Of a DNA stretch of 64,000 nucleotides, positions 9,536 to 21,259 are shown piece by piece. Numbering within the stretch: the stretch's first letter is position 1; each line of letters starts with the position of its first letter. The stretch covers positions 496,001 to 560,000 of the forward strand of contig JAKJXP020000009.1 of the NCBI GenBank assembly GCA_022225965.2, in the 5' to 3' direction. The position numbers were made by a program, and so were the translations under genes. The notes beneath the pieces were generated by a model. It was not told the DNA's origin and did not search any database. It was given only the letters and a program-made list of their open reading frames with translations. Source of the DNA: Diatrype stigma (taxonomy: Eukaryota; Ascomycota; Sordariomycetes; Xylariales; Diatrypaceae).

Positions 9536-11288
9536 ATGGAATATTTCTCTTCCATGCGACCGCCGGTCGCAGTGGTGGGTGCACTTACAGGCCTTTATGT
9601 AGCCTACCTGGTCGGTCTTGTGGTATACCGCTTATACTTCAGCCCGCTGGCCCAATTCCCAGGGCCAAAGTTGGCAGCCATATCGAAATGGTACGAATTC
9701 TATTACAATGTTGTATTGCGAGGGCAATTCACCTTTCAGATCCAACGCATGCATAAGAAATACGGTAGGTGTTGCCCAGTACTCATTATACTCACGTTAG
9801 TTGTCTGACTTGTAAGGCCCTATCGTTCGTATAAACCCATTCGAGCTGCACATCCAAGACAGCAGCTTTTGGGACGAGCTATACACCGGCAATAGGGAAT
9901 ATGAACGATATGCGTGGATGTCGGGCAGGTTTGGCGCCAACACGACAACGTCGTCTACCGTCAAAAGTGACCTTCATTCCATCCGTCGAGCGCCCCTGAA
10001 CCCCATGTTCTCCAAAAGAAGCATTACCAAGTTTGAGCCCATTGTGCACGAAAAGGTTGAGCTCTTGAGCCAGGGCATCGCGGCTTATGAAGGGAGCGAC
10101 AGGGTTCTCTCGTTAAACAGTGCGTTCAATGCATTCGCAGGTGATGTTATCGCATCGTATTGCTTCGGCTTCTCGTACGACCAATTGAAGTCCCCGGACT
10201 TCCATGATAACTTCCACTCCGCCTACGAGGGGGTGCGTAGGTTTTCGCATTTCGGGTTGCAGTTCCCGTCTGTATTTATAGTGAGTTTGGCATTCCGGGT
10301 AAATACGCATAATTTCCACTGACGCTGTCTAGGTGCTGGGACTAAGTCCCAGGCCCCTATTGAAAATGGTGGTGCCTAACATCTATAAGATGTTCGTATT
10401 GCAAAAGGTATATGATGCCATGATGTGCGCCTTTGAGATTCCTCTGCTAACGGGTGTGACAGGACCTCCAAGGCAAGATCACCAACATCATCAACGGTCA
10501 CGAGAAGAGCCAACTCGACTCTGAACATCCGACCATCTTCAATGAGCTGCTTCGGAGCAACCTCCCCCCTCCAGAAAAATCGGTGCGCCGCCTGGGTTCC
10601 GAGGCGCAGCAGATGATTGGAGCCGGAGTAGAAACCGTGGCCTGGGCATTGACTACAACAGTCTTTTACCTTTTGAATAACCCTTCCTCGTTGAACAGGT
10701 TGCGCATTGAGCTCGAGGAAGCCATCCCAGATCCCGCGAAATTACCAGACTCCTTGATCTTGGAGAAACTCCCATATCTGGCCGCATGTGCCAAAGAAGG
10801 CGTGCGACTTTCAACTGGTGTATCTGTCCGGCTCCCGCGCGTCTCACCAAACAAGCCCATAAAATACCGAGACTGGGTAATCCCCCCTGGCACACCGGTC
10901 TCTATGACTACACTTGACGTTCTACGGGACCAGCAAGTATTCCCGGACTCTGCTTCCTTTGTTCCGGAGAGGTGGTTAGACAACCCGAAAACCAAGGACG
11001 GCGACAGCATAAACCGGTATTTTGTTCCATTCGGAAAAGGCCCTCGAATGTGCATTGGAATCAAGTAAGTTAAGTTGCATGAGCCATATGGCACACCTAC
11101 TGATGAGAAGTTACAGTCTAGCATACGTTGAGCTTCATCTAACCCTTGCGATGCTTTTCCGACGATTCACATTCGAGCTCTACGAAACTGACGTGTCTGA
11201 CGTCGAGATTGCGCATGACTTCATGGTCCCTCAGCCAAAATTAGACACGAAGGGGATGCGAGTGAAGGTCACATCCGCGTTCACATAG
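9536..11288 (+). CDS. sdnE-like: Cytochrome P450 (sdnE-like)
   Basis: A 513-aa P450 from exons 9536-9764, 9817-10280, 10333-10407, 10463-11064 and 11117-11288. The membrane anchor (residues about 10-30) is followed by [10 protein letters not shown]. The I-helix is GAGVETVAW, the K-helix EGVR, the PERF region FVPERW, and the haem loop [10 protein letters not shown], all intact. It closely resembles the P450s at 4075-6184 and 59823-61658 in exon layout and in [17 protein letters not shown] segments, so the three look like paralogues. The start at 9536 is the first ATG before the anchor. It is predicted to act on the cycloaraneosene skeleton in the endoplasmic reticulum. Confidence 0.9.
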
Positions 11289-11528
11289 AAACATAACACA
11301 CCTAGGACTCTATTAACAGATATTTTCCTAAATATAACCTCAAACTTTGATCGTATATTGCACGCCAAAGTGTTGTTAATTCGTCAGGTCTATGGGTTTT
11401 CCCAACAATTATCAATCAAGTCGTTACACTGCAAGTGTCTCTAGCAGCGCAAGGCGCGCGATTGATCGCTTCCTATTAAGGATTAAGGGTCTAATCTAAA
11501 TTCTAGTCTCATGTTCTCATTTCTCCCT

Positions 11529-13135
11529 CTAGAAGCTGAAGAAGAAGTCTGGATGCTTGTTGCCGATCTCGTCTATGCTCAAAGGTCGCAATTTGTCCGC
11601 CTTTTCCGAGTGTTGCTCGCGCGTCTTCTTTGCATTCATCCAACGGAAGTAAAACATCAACACGACTGTAAGCGCTGCCGTGAATACCACAACGGCCAAT
11701 GCTACCGTCTCTCCTCGATGATACAACGGGGGGTCCACAAACGCCTGTTGCGCACCCAGTGAGGCGAGATGGGCCACGATATTGATCATAGCCAGCGCGC
11801 TTCCTCGGAAAGTGTATCCAACATTGGCACTCGCCATCCACGCGAAGCATATCGTCGCCGGCGCATTCGCGCCAGCCGTGATGAGACAGGTCGCCACCAG
11901 ACGACCAGCCAGGTTCGTGACAGTAAGGAGCACAATGTATCCGATAGCGGTGACGAGACAGCCCCCGAGCACCCAGACGCCTCTAAGCCTGGACATATCG
12001 GAAAGCCGACAGATGATTAGGATGGAGAAGAAGGACACCGCGTACGGAATGACGGTCATGAGCTGCGCCTGCACCCCTTCGTATCCGAGCCCGGCCATGA
12101 TGGCCGGCAAGAAGTTGGCCGTGGAGCTGGAGCACACGAGCATGCCGCCCTGTATGAAAGCGATGAGCCAGAACTGCGGATCCACCAGGACCTTCAGGAT
12201 CAGCTTGGGCACGATCCTGTTGTCGCCCGTGTTGTGCGCCGAGGCGGCCCGTTGCAGCAATACCGTCTTCTCCTTCTGGCTAAACCCATGGCGAATGGAG
12301 TTCGGTGTCGACGGGAGCAAGAGCAGTATGACTATCGACCAGCCCACCGGCAAGATGCCCTCGATGAAGAAAATCCACCGCCAGGCACTCCAGCCATTGC
12401 GTCCATCGAGGTCTTTCTGTATCGCGTAGGCAAGCAGGCCGCTGAAAGCGCCCGCAAGTGCGTTGGTGGCGCTGAGAACCGAGGCGCGCGTTGCAAGCTC
12501 CTCGTATCGATACCAGAAAGACAGGTACAGAACGGCACCCTGGATCAGGGACTCGGTCACAGCGATGAGGACTCGGCAGACGACGAGCGTGGCGTAGTTC
12601 TTCGCATAGGATGCGCCGATGGTCAAGAGTCCCCATGAGATCATCGCGCCCGCAAACTAAAAACACCACACCAAGAAGTTAGATATACATATATATGTAT
12701 ATACACACACTGAGAAAAGGGGGGTGTCTTCGCATAATCACACACCTGACGTTGAGGCCCAAGTTGCCTTAGTAACAGGGTGCCGGGAAGCTGTCCAACG
12801 ACGTAGCCAACGAAGAACAGGCTGTTGACATTGGCGAACATCTTCGCCGAGAGGCCGAGATCCTTATTCATTCCCGCCTGGTAGGCATTGCCAATGTTGG
12901 ATTGCCCAATGACCGCCAAGAAGAAGATCGATGCCAAGAGTGGCAGGATGAAGAGGTCAAGTTTCCATTTCAGCTTCCTTTCACTCACACCCGGTGCAGG
13001 ATCGGGGGTGTCATTGCTAGTTCCAGTACCGGTGCCTCCGTCAGGACTACCACGTTCTAGTGAAGCGTCGTTGACACCAACTCGCGGCGATGGCTCGGGG
13101 TAGGCTAGCCTAGGGTCTTTCTCGTCGTCTAGCAT
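11529..13135 (-). CDS. MFS transporter, Dal5/allantoate-permease type
   Basis: A 505-aa major facilitator from exons 13135-12746 and 12656-11529. A soluble acidic N-terminus leads into KWKLDLFILPLLA and NIGNAYQAGM, typical of the anion:cation symporter group of fungal MFS carriers. The WRWIFFIEGILP segment of this family is present, and about 12 hydrophobic segments can be counted. It lies between the methyltransferase and the sdnE-like P450 and is the one gene that interrupts the remembered sdnA-J order. It may import a precursor, export the product, or give self-protection. The start was set at the ATG at 13135, since codons upstream lack an ATG. Confidence 0.88.
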
Positions 13136-13698
13136 CTTGCTATATTGGGTTGGATTACCGCACCCGCGGCGTAATGGTTGTCGAACTAAGGCACTATAGG
13201 TGAAAGTACAATCTAACTCGCAAACAAACAAACAAGCCGCAGCAGCGTCAACGTTGGGATCACCATTGCAAATTTCTCGCGGATCGCAAGTTTCGCGTAG
13301 GTTTCTTGCCTATGCGAAACATACCTATAGGAATCATAGTAAGCGACGGCATTACTGCATCGGGCGCTACCGTCGCTGTTAGTGGACGCTCAATACGGCA
13401 AAAACGTTTAGCGCAATGAGCAACCAGACCCATTACTGCCATTGCCCTTTCTGGCAAGTCTCAGGGGATGTCATTGGTTGCCTGCCCATAAGCGATTCTT
13501 CTTCTGCATGGGAACGCTGTGATGCCGCTTCAGTGGAAGGTTAAGTATGATACTCCACTGACTCGAACTTTCAGTGTGCGCCTCGGCTTAGTTACCTAGA
13601 CTTCTACGCGAGCATTCACTGTCGCAAACCAACACACGACTGAGGTCTCATCGCAACGATTCACTCCCCGCGTTCAGTACAAGAGTTGAGTTGCGACA
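13136..13698. promoter_or_regulatory. Divergent intergenic, transporter / methyltransferase
   Basis: 563 bp between outward-facing genes. I see no convincing TATA box or repeat. Confidence 0.45.
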
Positions 13699-14463
13699 AT
13701 GACGGTGGAGCTTCTCCAGTTCGATAAGCTGTCCTGCTATACCACTAGCAAGGACGAAGCGCAATTTATATACAAGGAGATTTTCGAAGACGAATGCTAC
13801 AACTTCCCCAACCTGCCCGAAGCGCCCTTCATCGTCGATGCGGGGGCCAACATCGGCCTGTTCTCCCTGTACATGAAGCAGAAATACCCCTCGGCGAAGA
13901 TCCTAGCGTTCGAGCCGGCGCCGGAGACCTACGACATCCTATCGCGCAACTTGGAACTGAACAAGTCCTCCGATGTGCAGGCGCTCCAGTACGGGTTGGC
14001 TTCCAAGGCCAGCACGATGAAGCTCACGTACTTCCCGAACCTGCCCGGGAACTCGACCCTGGTCCCCGAGGAGAAGCAGAAGCTGTACGAGGAGGCCGTC
14101 AAGAAACGCGGCCAGGAGGCTGCCGATGCGCGGTTCGGCGGCGCGCAGCAGGTCGACGTCAAGCTGGAGAGGCTGTCGCACTTCTTGCGGGAGGAATACC
14201 CTGACGTCAAGAGCATCGACCTGCTCAAGGTCGATGTGGAGGGGGCGGAGCTGGAAGTCATAAAGGGGCTAGACGATGCCCACTGGGCTCTGGTGCGTAA
14301 CGTGGTGGTAGAGACGTGGGAGCCATCGGGAATTCGACCCGAGATCGAGCAGTTGTTGGAGTCTAAGGGGTTCACGGTTAGCCGTGAGGTGGCGGAGTGG
14401 GCCCCTACACAGTTTTATATGATCACGGCTCGTCGCGAGGACAGCGATGCGCCTAAGCCTTGA
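13699..14463 (+). CDS. sdnD-like: FkbM-family O-methyltransferase (sdnD-like)
   Basis: A 254-aa single-exon SAM-dependent methyltransferase. Motif I is IVDAGANIGLFSLY; AFEPAPETYDIL follows as the acidic ribose-binding loop, and IDLLKVDVEGAELEVIKGL is the hallmark C-terminal block of FkbM enzymes. FkbM enzymes methylate hydroxyls of sugars and macrolides, which fits the 4'-O-methylation that completes sordarin. A likely AATAAA signal is at 14530-14535. It is intronless and GC-rich, unlike most neighbours, so a bacterial origin is possible but unproven. Confidence 0.9.
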   Translation: MTVELLQFDKLSCYTTSKDEAQFIYKEIFEDECYNFPNLPEAPFIVDAGANIGLFSLYMKQKYPSAKILAFEPAPETYDILSRNLELNKSSDVQALQYGLASKASTMKLTYFPNLPGNSTLVPEEKQKLYEEAVKKRGQEAADARFGGAQQVDVKLERLSHFLREEYPDVKSIDLLKVDVEGAELEVIKGLDDAHWALVRNVVVETWEPSGIRPEIEQLLESKGFTVSREVAEWAPTQFYMITARREDSDAPKP

Positions 14464-14851
14464 GTTATGTATACTCCAGTGTAGTACTGTTTGACACATA
14501 TAGATCTAATGAATAGAGAAATTCTGCTAAATAAAGTTGCCCGTAAATGGTCTATTTGCGACAGGAATATTGCAAGATCATCATGGCTTTTTCGACAATA
14601 GGGGGTATTGTATAGAACGGACGGCTCCGAACGATACACTCGCGGGCGAGCGAAAGTAACGACTATAGCAACTTAAGTATCTAGATAAGGTATAATCGCG
14701 GAAGTTTTGGATGAAACACGTAGTCTGTTGCAATTTGACAGGGTATGTACATCGAATCCAACCATGATCGTTGGTAACTAACTTATGCTTGTTGTAGGAC
14801 TATGAACTCCCTAACGCCAGTGTTCCCAATGTACCCCCAAGTCATAATCAT
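14464..14851. other. Convergent intergenic region
   Basis: 3' regions of the methyltransferase and GGPP synthase. Apart from AATAAA at 14530-14535 I see nothing notable. Confidence 0.5.
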
Positions 14852-16509
14852 TTACACCTTCAAAACCTCAAACAACGCCCGCAGTGGCTTGTTCTCGATT
14901 CCCGTTGCTTCCTCGATGCTGTCAGTTTCGGCCTCGATCTCCTGGCTTATCTTGCGCAGAGCCGTCACGGTATACTCTAAGCTTCCGGCCTCCTTCAAGA
15001 TGTGGAGAACCAGATGCTTTTGTGCCAATGACATGCCATTGGCAATGTGACGCTGCCCAAGCACGTGTCGCAGGATGCTATACTCTGCCTCCTCGGTGTT
15101 CTCCAGCGCGTGAATCAGCGTCAAGCTGAACTTTCCCTCGTCCAGGTCGTCGCAGAAGCCCTTCTGATCCGTGTACTATCATCAATCATCACGTTAGTCT
15201 CGGCGCAGCGCGAGTATTGTAGAGGATTTAAAGTTGCACTCACCTCCAGTGACGTAAGATTCATGTAGTCGTCCCGAATCTGAAAGTATCTCCCGAGTAG
15301 CACCACTAATCGATTGAGATCGGGGGTAATCGGCGAGCTTGATTGGTTCTTAATAGTCATGAGGCGCACAAGCATATTGAAAAGTGCCCCCGTTTCTGGA
15401 TGAAAAGAAAAAGTCAGTCGCAATGATGGCCATTCAATCAGAAGTGCGACACGTACTGTAGTCTACCATGCTGATGTATTCCTCAACACTCGGCCGCTTT
15501 ATGTTGAAGGTCCAGAAGAGGTCGTGGCCCTGTCCGATGTATAGCTTATCCATTTCCTCTAATATCGTGGTGTTAGTTCGCATTTCATTCTTTCCTCACT
15601 AACCGTTGTTAAATGCGGCCCGAGGACTGAGAGACACTCACCAGTGAATACTTCAATACATTGCGCATCCCCCAGTTTCAAAACCTCGATCATCGCTTTG
15701 TTGATCTGATACCCCGCAGAATTGATCGCCTGCGGGGTCCCGAAGACCATGTGCGGTGCCGGTCTCCCCCGGCGAGAGATCGATCCATCCTCCACATCAT
15801 CCAGGATCAGGGATGCGTTATGTAGCAGGTTGATAACCTGTCTGATTTGGTTCAAGTCGTCTTGGTTGACTTGGAGCCAGATGTTCAAGGCATTGGCTGC
15901 CTTGTCACGTATCTTCTTGCCAGGCAAGGACTCAACATACCGAGCCGGGGCTCGAATCACCTGCGGTAGAAAACTGTGTAAGTTCACCATGCATTGTAAC
16001 CGAAGATATAGCGGAAAACTCACTGTACTTGACAGAGCAGGCAGATCTCGAGCGAATACAGAATCTATTCTATCGCTTGGGATCGGCTCCGGTAAGTGCT
16101 GCCGTTCCGCTCCATTGGGTTGTTGCTCCGGACCCATGGCCTTGTTGATTGGTTTCAAATGCTCGTCAGTAGCGTCATCTCCAATGCTACTGATAGGAGA
16201 CTGCGATCCTGACTCCCTTCGACTCATTCTCGTACTGCGTGGACTTGACGTGCTTGGTGTGTCTGTCGTATTTGCTTCATGCGTGTACTGTGAAGCGTTT
16301 TCGTCACCTCGAACGTAGTCATCCTTCTCATCCGCAATACTGCCGCTGGTCACACTGCTGTCGACAGTCTGCGTGGATTCGTCGCTCATGCTCGCCCCTG
16401 AGTCGCTCGCAGTCTTATGGATGCTATCTGTGTCCGTGATGTCGTTTTGCTCATAGTATCCAGCATTCATGCCAGTGGTGACGCACGGGGAAACACAGGT
16501 AAGACTCAT
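14852..16509 (-). CDS. sdnC-like: Geranylgeranyl diphosphate synthase (sdnC-like)
   Basis: A 460-aa trans-prenyltransferase supplying GGPP to the cyclase. Exons: 16509-16024, 15960-15642, 15558-15457, 15395-15244, 15175-14852. The catalytic part begins near [18 protein letters not shown]. It has the first Asp-rich motif [10 protein letters not shown], the GQGHDLFW segment, and the second motif region [10 protein letters not shown] followed by [11 protein letters not shown]. Before it lies an unusually long (about 160 aa) Ser/Thr/Asp-rich N-terminus with no cyclase motifs, so this is not a fused bifunctional synthase. Head-to-head with a P450. Cluster-dedicated GGPP synthases like this are standard in fungal diterpene pathways. 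Confidence 0.93.
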
Positions 16510-16850
16510 CTTGGTTGACTGGCGTGCAGGTAAAAGTGAAAGTATAGCTCTGGTGGGTTCTAATACCAAGTGCAGCTGCACCGAGGCCACTATTTTTACA
16601 TCGGGTATCCCTTCGGATCTGCACTCCCAGGCAGCCGGAACCGTGACTCGGGGCTGCTGGAAGCGGCAGCCCCGGGCGCTAATCCACGATGAAACTAGTC
16701 AGGTTGATTTGAATTTCCCGAACCATCATTCGCGTTTCTATTTTTACTTCCGTGTCTCTTATAATTACTGTCCCCTATATACAGTGTATCGACCCCGTTG
16801 GTTTCGCCCTCTCCATGCTCAAGCGCTAGCGACCTGTCCTAGTAGCAAAG
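16510..16850. promoter_or_regulatory. Divergent promoter, GGPP synthase / P450
   Basis: A 341-bp shared promoter. A TATA-like CTATATAC at 16775-16782 sits about 70 bp before the P450 ATG. CGG-containing stretches near 16600-16655 could serve a Zn2Cys6 regulator. Confidence 0.5.
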
Positions 16851-18718
16851 ATGGAGGTCCACAACGCAACTTTCCTCGGCCATGTTGGCATCACCAACAA
16901 CCATCTAGAACCTCTTCTCAAGTCACCTATCACTGAGTTCTTCGCATCCTTAAGCTTATCGCAGGGTGCTGTTCTGTTCTTATGCCTTTTCTGGGGGTAC
17001 TCGTCCTTGCAGGTCCACCGCAGGGTCAAGGTCCCCGGTGCCCCTGTACATGGTTACTGGTCGTGGTTTGAGCCCACGTGGCTCCTGCAATTGAGATACG
17101 CCAAAGATGCGCACAAGATCATCGCGAGTGGCTATGAGAAGGTCCGTTGTCCACATCACGAGACCATTGTTCCATCGCAGGTTACTGACATCCCGCAGTA
17201 CAACAAGAAAGGCAAGCCTTTCGTACTACGCCGCCAAGATCTAGATGTTACAGTCCTTCCGACCAAGTACATTTCGGAGTTGCGAACGATTCCAAATGCA
17301 CTTCTGAGCCGGGGAAAGGCGAACTTCATGGTAAGTGATGCAGCCGGCATATGGACCACATGTCCGAAAGTTTCTGACCTGGTTTATAGGAATGGGGTGA
17401 TCAATGGGCTATGCACACCATGTGGAGTCATTCAGAAGTACCCATCAAGGCCATCTCAGAAAATCGCAACGGTCAACAGGGCAAGTATCTAGAGGTTATG
17501 AGAAGGGAATTCGACTATGCTATGGAAGTTGAGATGCCAATGGCAGATGGTAAGCACAACCTTGCGAACAGATCAGCTTCGCTTCTCGATTCCATTTGAC
17601 TAACACGTGTCAGATTGGACCGAGGTCGACATTCAGAAGATCATTCAAATGCTCCTAGTGCGCATTGTAGGCAAGATGATCGTTGGCAAGCCGGCATGCC
17701 GCAGTCCTGAGTGGATAGACTTGGCACAGCACTTCACCGAGGACTTCGTAGCGGCCTCCATCATCATGCGGCTCTTGCCAAAGTGGATGCACCCTCTTAT
17801 CACAAATCTGATTCCTCAGAGATGGAGGCTTAGGAAACGTCTATCGGGATGTGCCAAGATCACCGGTCCCTGCGTGGCGAGACACGAAGAAGCGAAGAAG
17901 CAAAAGGCCCAAGGTATCGAGGTCGATGAAGAAGACAACATGCTAGCCTGGATTCTGGACAATATCCCCGACAAGAAATACGTGTTGAAGAACTTGCCAA
18001 TACTCGTGCTGGTCATTCTTGTCCCTGCGGCACACACCACAGCTATGGCCATTTCCAACCTTCTCTTTGATCTATGCGAGCATCCTGAATGGCAAGATAA
18101 GCTCAGGAAAGAGACAGCCGACGTCAAGGACGCTCTTGGCCCTATTGGCGAGCGGCTTCCCGTCAAAGACTGGGTCCCTAAGCTAGAACTGCTTGACAGC
18201 TTCTTCAACGAGAGTCAGAGGTTGAGCCAGCCTCTATCAAGTAAGCATAGAAAAATCGTTAAAGGTATGTGTAAGCAAGACACTAACAACGAGCAGTCAC
18301 GCCGAACCGTTACGCAATTGAGAGTTTTGCGTTCAAAGATGGACTGCGTATTCCCAAGGGCGCGCTGCTTGGCTGGGTCAGCATCCACAACCAGGTCGAT
18401 CCCAACATTGCACCCAATCCCGATCAGTTCGATCCGATGCGGAGCTACCGGAAGCGCCAAGCTTCGGCCGAAGAGGCGACCAAGCACCTGGCCGGACAGC
18501 CGAGCCTGGAGAACCTCACCTTCGGGTTCGGGAGTCAGGCGTGCCCGGGTCGAAACATTGCCATCAGTGTGCTCAAGATGGTCGTTTCGAGGTTGCTCTC
18601 GGACTACGAGTTCAAGTTCAGCGAAAGCCAAGCCAAGCCAAGCAATATCCACCTGCTGGAGTTCATCATCCCTGACCCGAATGCCAAGCTTATGATGAGA
18701 AGGAGGAAAGCAGTATGA
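16851..18718 (+). CDS. sdnB-like: Cytochrome P450, ent-kaurene-oxidase-like (sdnB-like)
   Basis: A 543-aa P450 from exons 16851-17141, 17199-17330, 17390-17549, 17614-18240 and 18297-18718. It belongs to the group that includes fungal ent-kaurene oxidase. A membrane anchor spans about residues 35-52. The I-helix reads VPAAHTTAMAI, the K-helix ESQR, and the haem loop FGFGSQACPGR, with Gln at the usual Arg/His position as seen in some members. Joining exon 1 to exon 2 restores YEKYNKKGKPFVLRR. It lies between GGPP synthase and terpene synthase, so it is the best candidate for the first oxidation of the hydrocarbon. Confidence 0.9.
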
Positions 18719-19758
18719 GTTTAGACTATTTAGATTGGATTGAAAAGTTATAGAAGCCGGACAAAAAAAGGATGAAAATCACGTTCTTTCTTGATCTGTT
18801 TACCTAGAACTTACGAAATGAACAATCACCCATGGTAGATAATTCGCCAAGATGTGTTATGTCAACAACTAGAACAGACAGATGACATTCTTAGACATGG
18901 TCAGTATTGCAGCATATGCTCGGACCAGTGCTTCTGTGGTATCACAAAGGCAGGGGAACTCCCCGAAATTCCAGCCGGGATTCTTAAATCATAAGTCAAT
19001 ACCGTTAACGGTAAGCGTTTGGTTTATAATGTCTCGGACTGTCAGCAAATACAGTGAAATCACACTTCGACAGGTTTTGTCAAGGCGCAAACAAGACGAC
19101 CAACCCCCTGACGCAATGGGGCGACCACCCACTTCCGTTCGTTCCCTGACCCCCTTAGGCTAGTCGGATACTTAAAGAAAACATTATCAATTAATTTATT
19201 CATATAATTTTACGAACGAAAGTTATGACGCATTACCTCGCCCACAATTTGTATCATACAGCGTCAGCTATGAGCAGCTACATACGCTCTTGCTTCTGGT
19301 CAGTAAAAGACCTTGGAAAAATAAGAAATGAGCCGAGTTATGACAGGGTAACTCGTTTATGAGGCACCGCGACAGTTGATGATCAATTCATTGCAAGCGC
19401 TTTGCTTCATACAGAAGTCCCGGTTGTTCTCATCAGCCTTAAAATACCACACGGCAGTATCCACCAACCGGACTAACAGGGTACTAGGATCTTTCCTACA
19501 GCCAATAGAAGTGCTGGATTGAGAGCCAAGATACACGAAACGGGCAAGAAACCTCCAGGGCGGGCTGTCAACGATAGCTGAATAGGGCATTTCCGAAGTC
19601 GCGGGTGAAACTAATAGGTAGCAGCTATGCTCCCCGTGCATTCTGCATCGCGAAAGCAATGCTATTTCTCAAACTCGTGGGCCCTACATACGTACTTAGG
19701 CATTCAGCTATTCACCTAGCCTCTACTCAGTTGTCAGTAAGATCAGATCGCAAACACA
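18719..19758. promoter_or_regulatory. Intergenic region upstream of the terpene synthase
   Basis: About 1 kb holding the P450 3' end and the terpene synthase promoter. An antisense open stretch at 19357-19659 has no ATG and no family resemblance. I see no gene here. Confidence 0.5.
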
Positions 19759-21259
19759 ATGTCGCTCCAAGGGCTATTCTCGTTCGTCTATAATTCCATT
19801 CCGATGGGGAAGCCGCAAGCATCCAAGACGACGACGAGGTCGCTGCATATCCCAGATCTCTTCGCCGGGATCTTGTCGGGGGAGCCAGTAAGAAATCCGC
19901 ACGAAGAGGTCGTCAGGCCCAAGTCTGAAGCATGGACGAAGGAGTGAGTCTAGCAGCATGAGTTCATTGTGTCATATGACTGTCGCTGACTACCGGGTAG
20001 ACTCGTAAAGATGGATGCGCGGACGGCCAAGATCTTGACCAAGGCCAATTTTGCCTACTTGATCAGTCTATCCGCCCCCGAGGCAGATGAAGACGCGTTT
20101 CGTATGGGAGTTGACTGGTGTATTTGGGTGAGTAGTAACAGGTCTGGCAGAGCTCCAACACAGCTAACCTAGTCTCTCTAGGCCTTTGTATTTGACGACC
20201 GTAAGTTCCCACTCATATGCAGCCAAGATGGCGACGGTATTAATGACCATCTATAGAGTTTGACGAGGGCGCCATGAAGGACAAAACGATCGAGGCCGCC
20301 AGGGAGATGATTGATATGTTGGCGACACAGGACGACACACATGTCCCAGTGGACCCTAAAGTTCATCCTTTACAATATATGTTCCAGACAGTCTGGCATC
20401 GGTTCCAAGCAGTGAGCAGCATACTTCCATCAGGGTAATTTGGCGACGATCTATGAAACTGACCAACCACTTATAGAGAGATCCTTCGCCGGGGCTTCAG
20501 CAGCGGTGGAAATTCACTCACAAGAAGTGTTTGTTCGCGATTCTCAAGCAGGTCGATGCAGCGCAAAGGAATATTGTGCTTGACGTCGACATCGATGACT
20601 ACATAGAAACACGGAGACATTCCATCGGTGCTTATTCGTTGTTTGCGGTTGTGGAGTGAGTATCCCCAAGATCACTGGCTTTCTTCACAGTGAGTTTCTA
20701 ACCGGGCCTTTCAGATGGGCACACGGAATCAAGGCCCCACAGGAAGCGATGGAGCATCCTTCTATACTTACGTGTGAACGCACTGCTGCGGACCTTACAT
20801 GGCTGTACGTATCCCCATCTCCGTACTGGCCATACGCCACTAGGCTGACATGTATAATGTAGCGTGAACGACGTCCTATCGTACAAGAAAGATCTCGTGA
20901 GTGGCCCCTACCCCCAAGGCAAGAGATAGACCATTCGTACTTTCTGGCTAACATGGGACAAACAGGCTTTCGGCGTCGAGCACAACTTGATCCGTCTACT
21001 GATGCGGCAAGGCCATTCTGAGCAAGAGGCCATGAACAAGACCGGTGAACTCATGGAAAACTGCCAGAGAGATTGGGACGATGCCATTGCGACCCTCCCA
21101 TCATGGGGCGAAGAGGCCGACAATGAGGTTCGCAGGTACATTGATGCCTGCAGTGATGTTGCTCGAGCGAACCTCCATTGGAGCTTCAAGAGCGGCCGGT
21201 ATCTGAACGCTGAGCAGGGGAAGAAGGTGCGCGAAACGAGGATCTTGGACCTTCCGTAG
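19759..21259 (+). CDS. sdnA-like: Class I diterpene cyclase (cycloaraneosene synthase-like, sdnA-like)
   Basis: A 360-aa stand-alone class I terpene synthase from eight exons: 19759-19943, 20001-20127, 20182-20200, 20257-20411, 20477-20655, 20715-20804, 20863-20896, 20966-21259. The metal-binding Asp-rich motif FVFDDQFDEG is split by the intron after the 19-base exon 3. The NSE/DTE-type motif is LVNDVLSYKKDL, assembled across exons 6-8, and WSFKSGRYL matches the terminal W-x-x-x-S-x-R-Y sensor. GGPP synthase and P450s next door argue for a C20 substrate. The predicted product is a cycloaraneosene-type 5-8-5 hydrocarbon, by synteny with sdnA; sequence alone cannot prove the product. Confidence 0.9.

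Noticed and set aside
16024..16509. Fused cyclase domain on the GGPP synthase (bifunctional synthase)
   Set aside because: The N-terminal region lacks Asp-rich and NSE motifs and is low in hydrophobic residues.
19357..19659. Possible Cys-containing small protein on the minus strand
   Set aside because: No ATG start, no signal peptide, no recognisable pattern; it lies in the terpene synthase upstream region.
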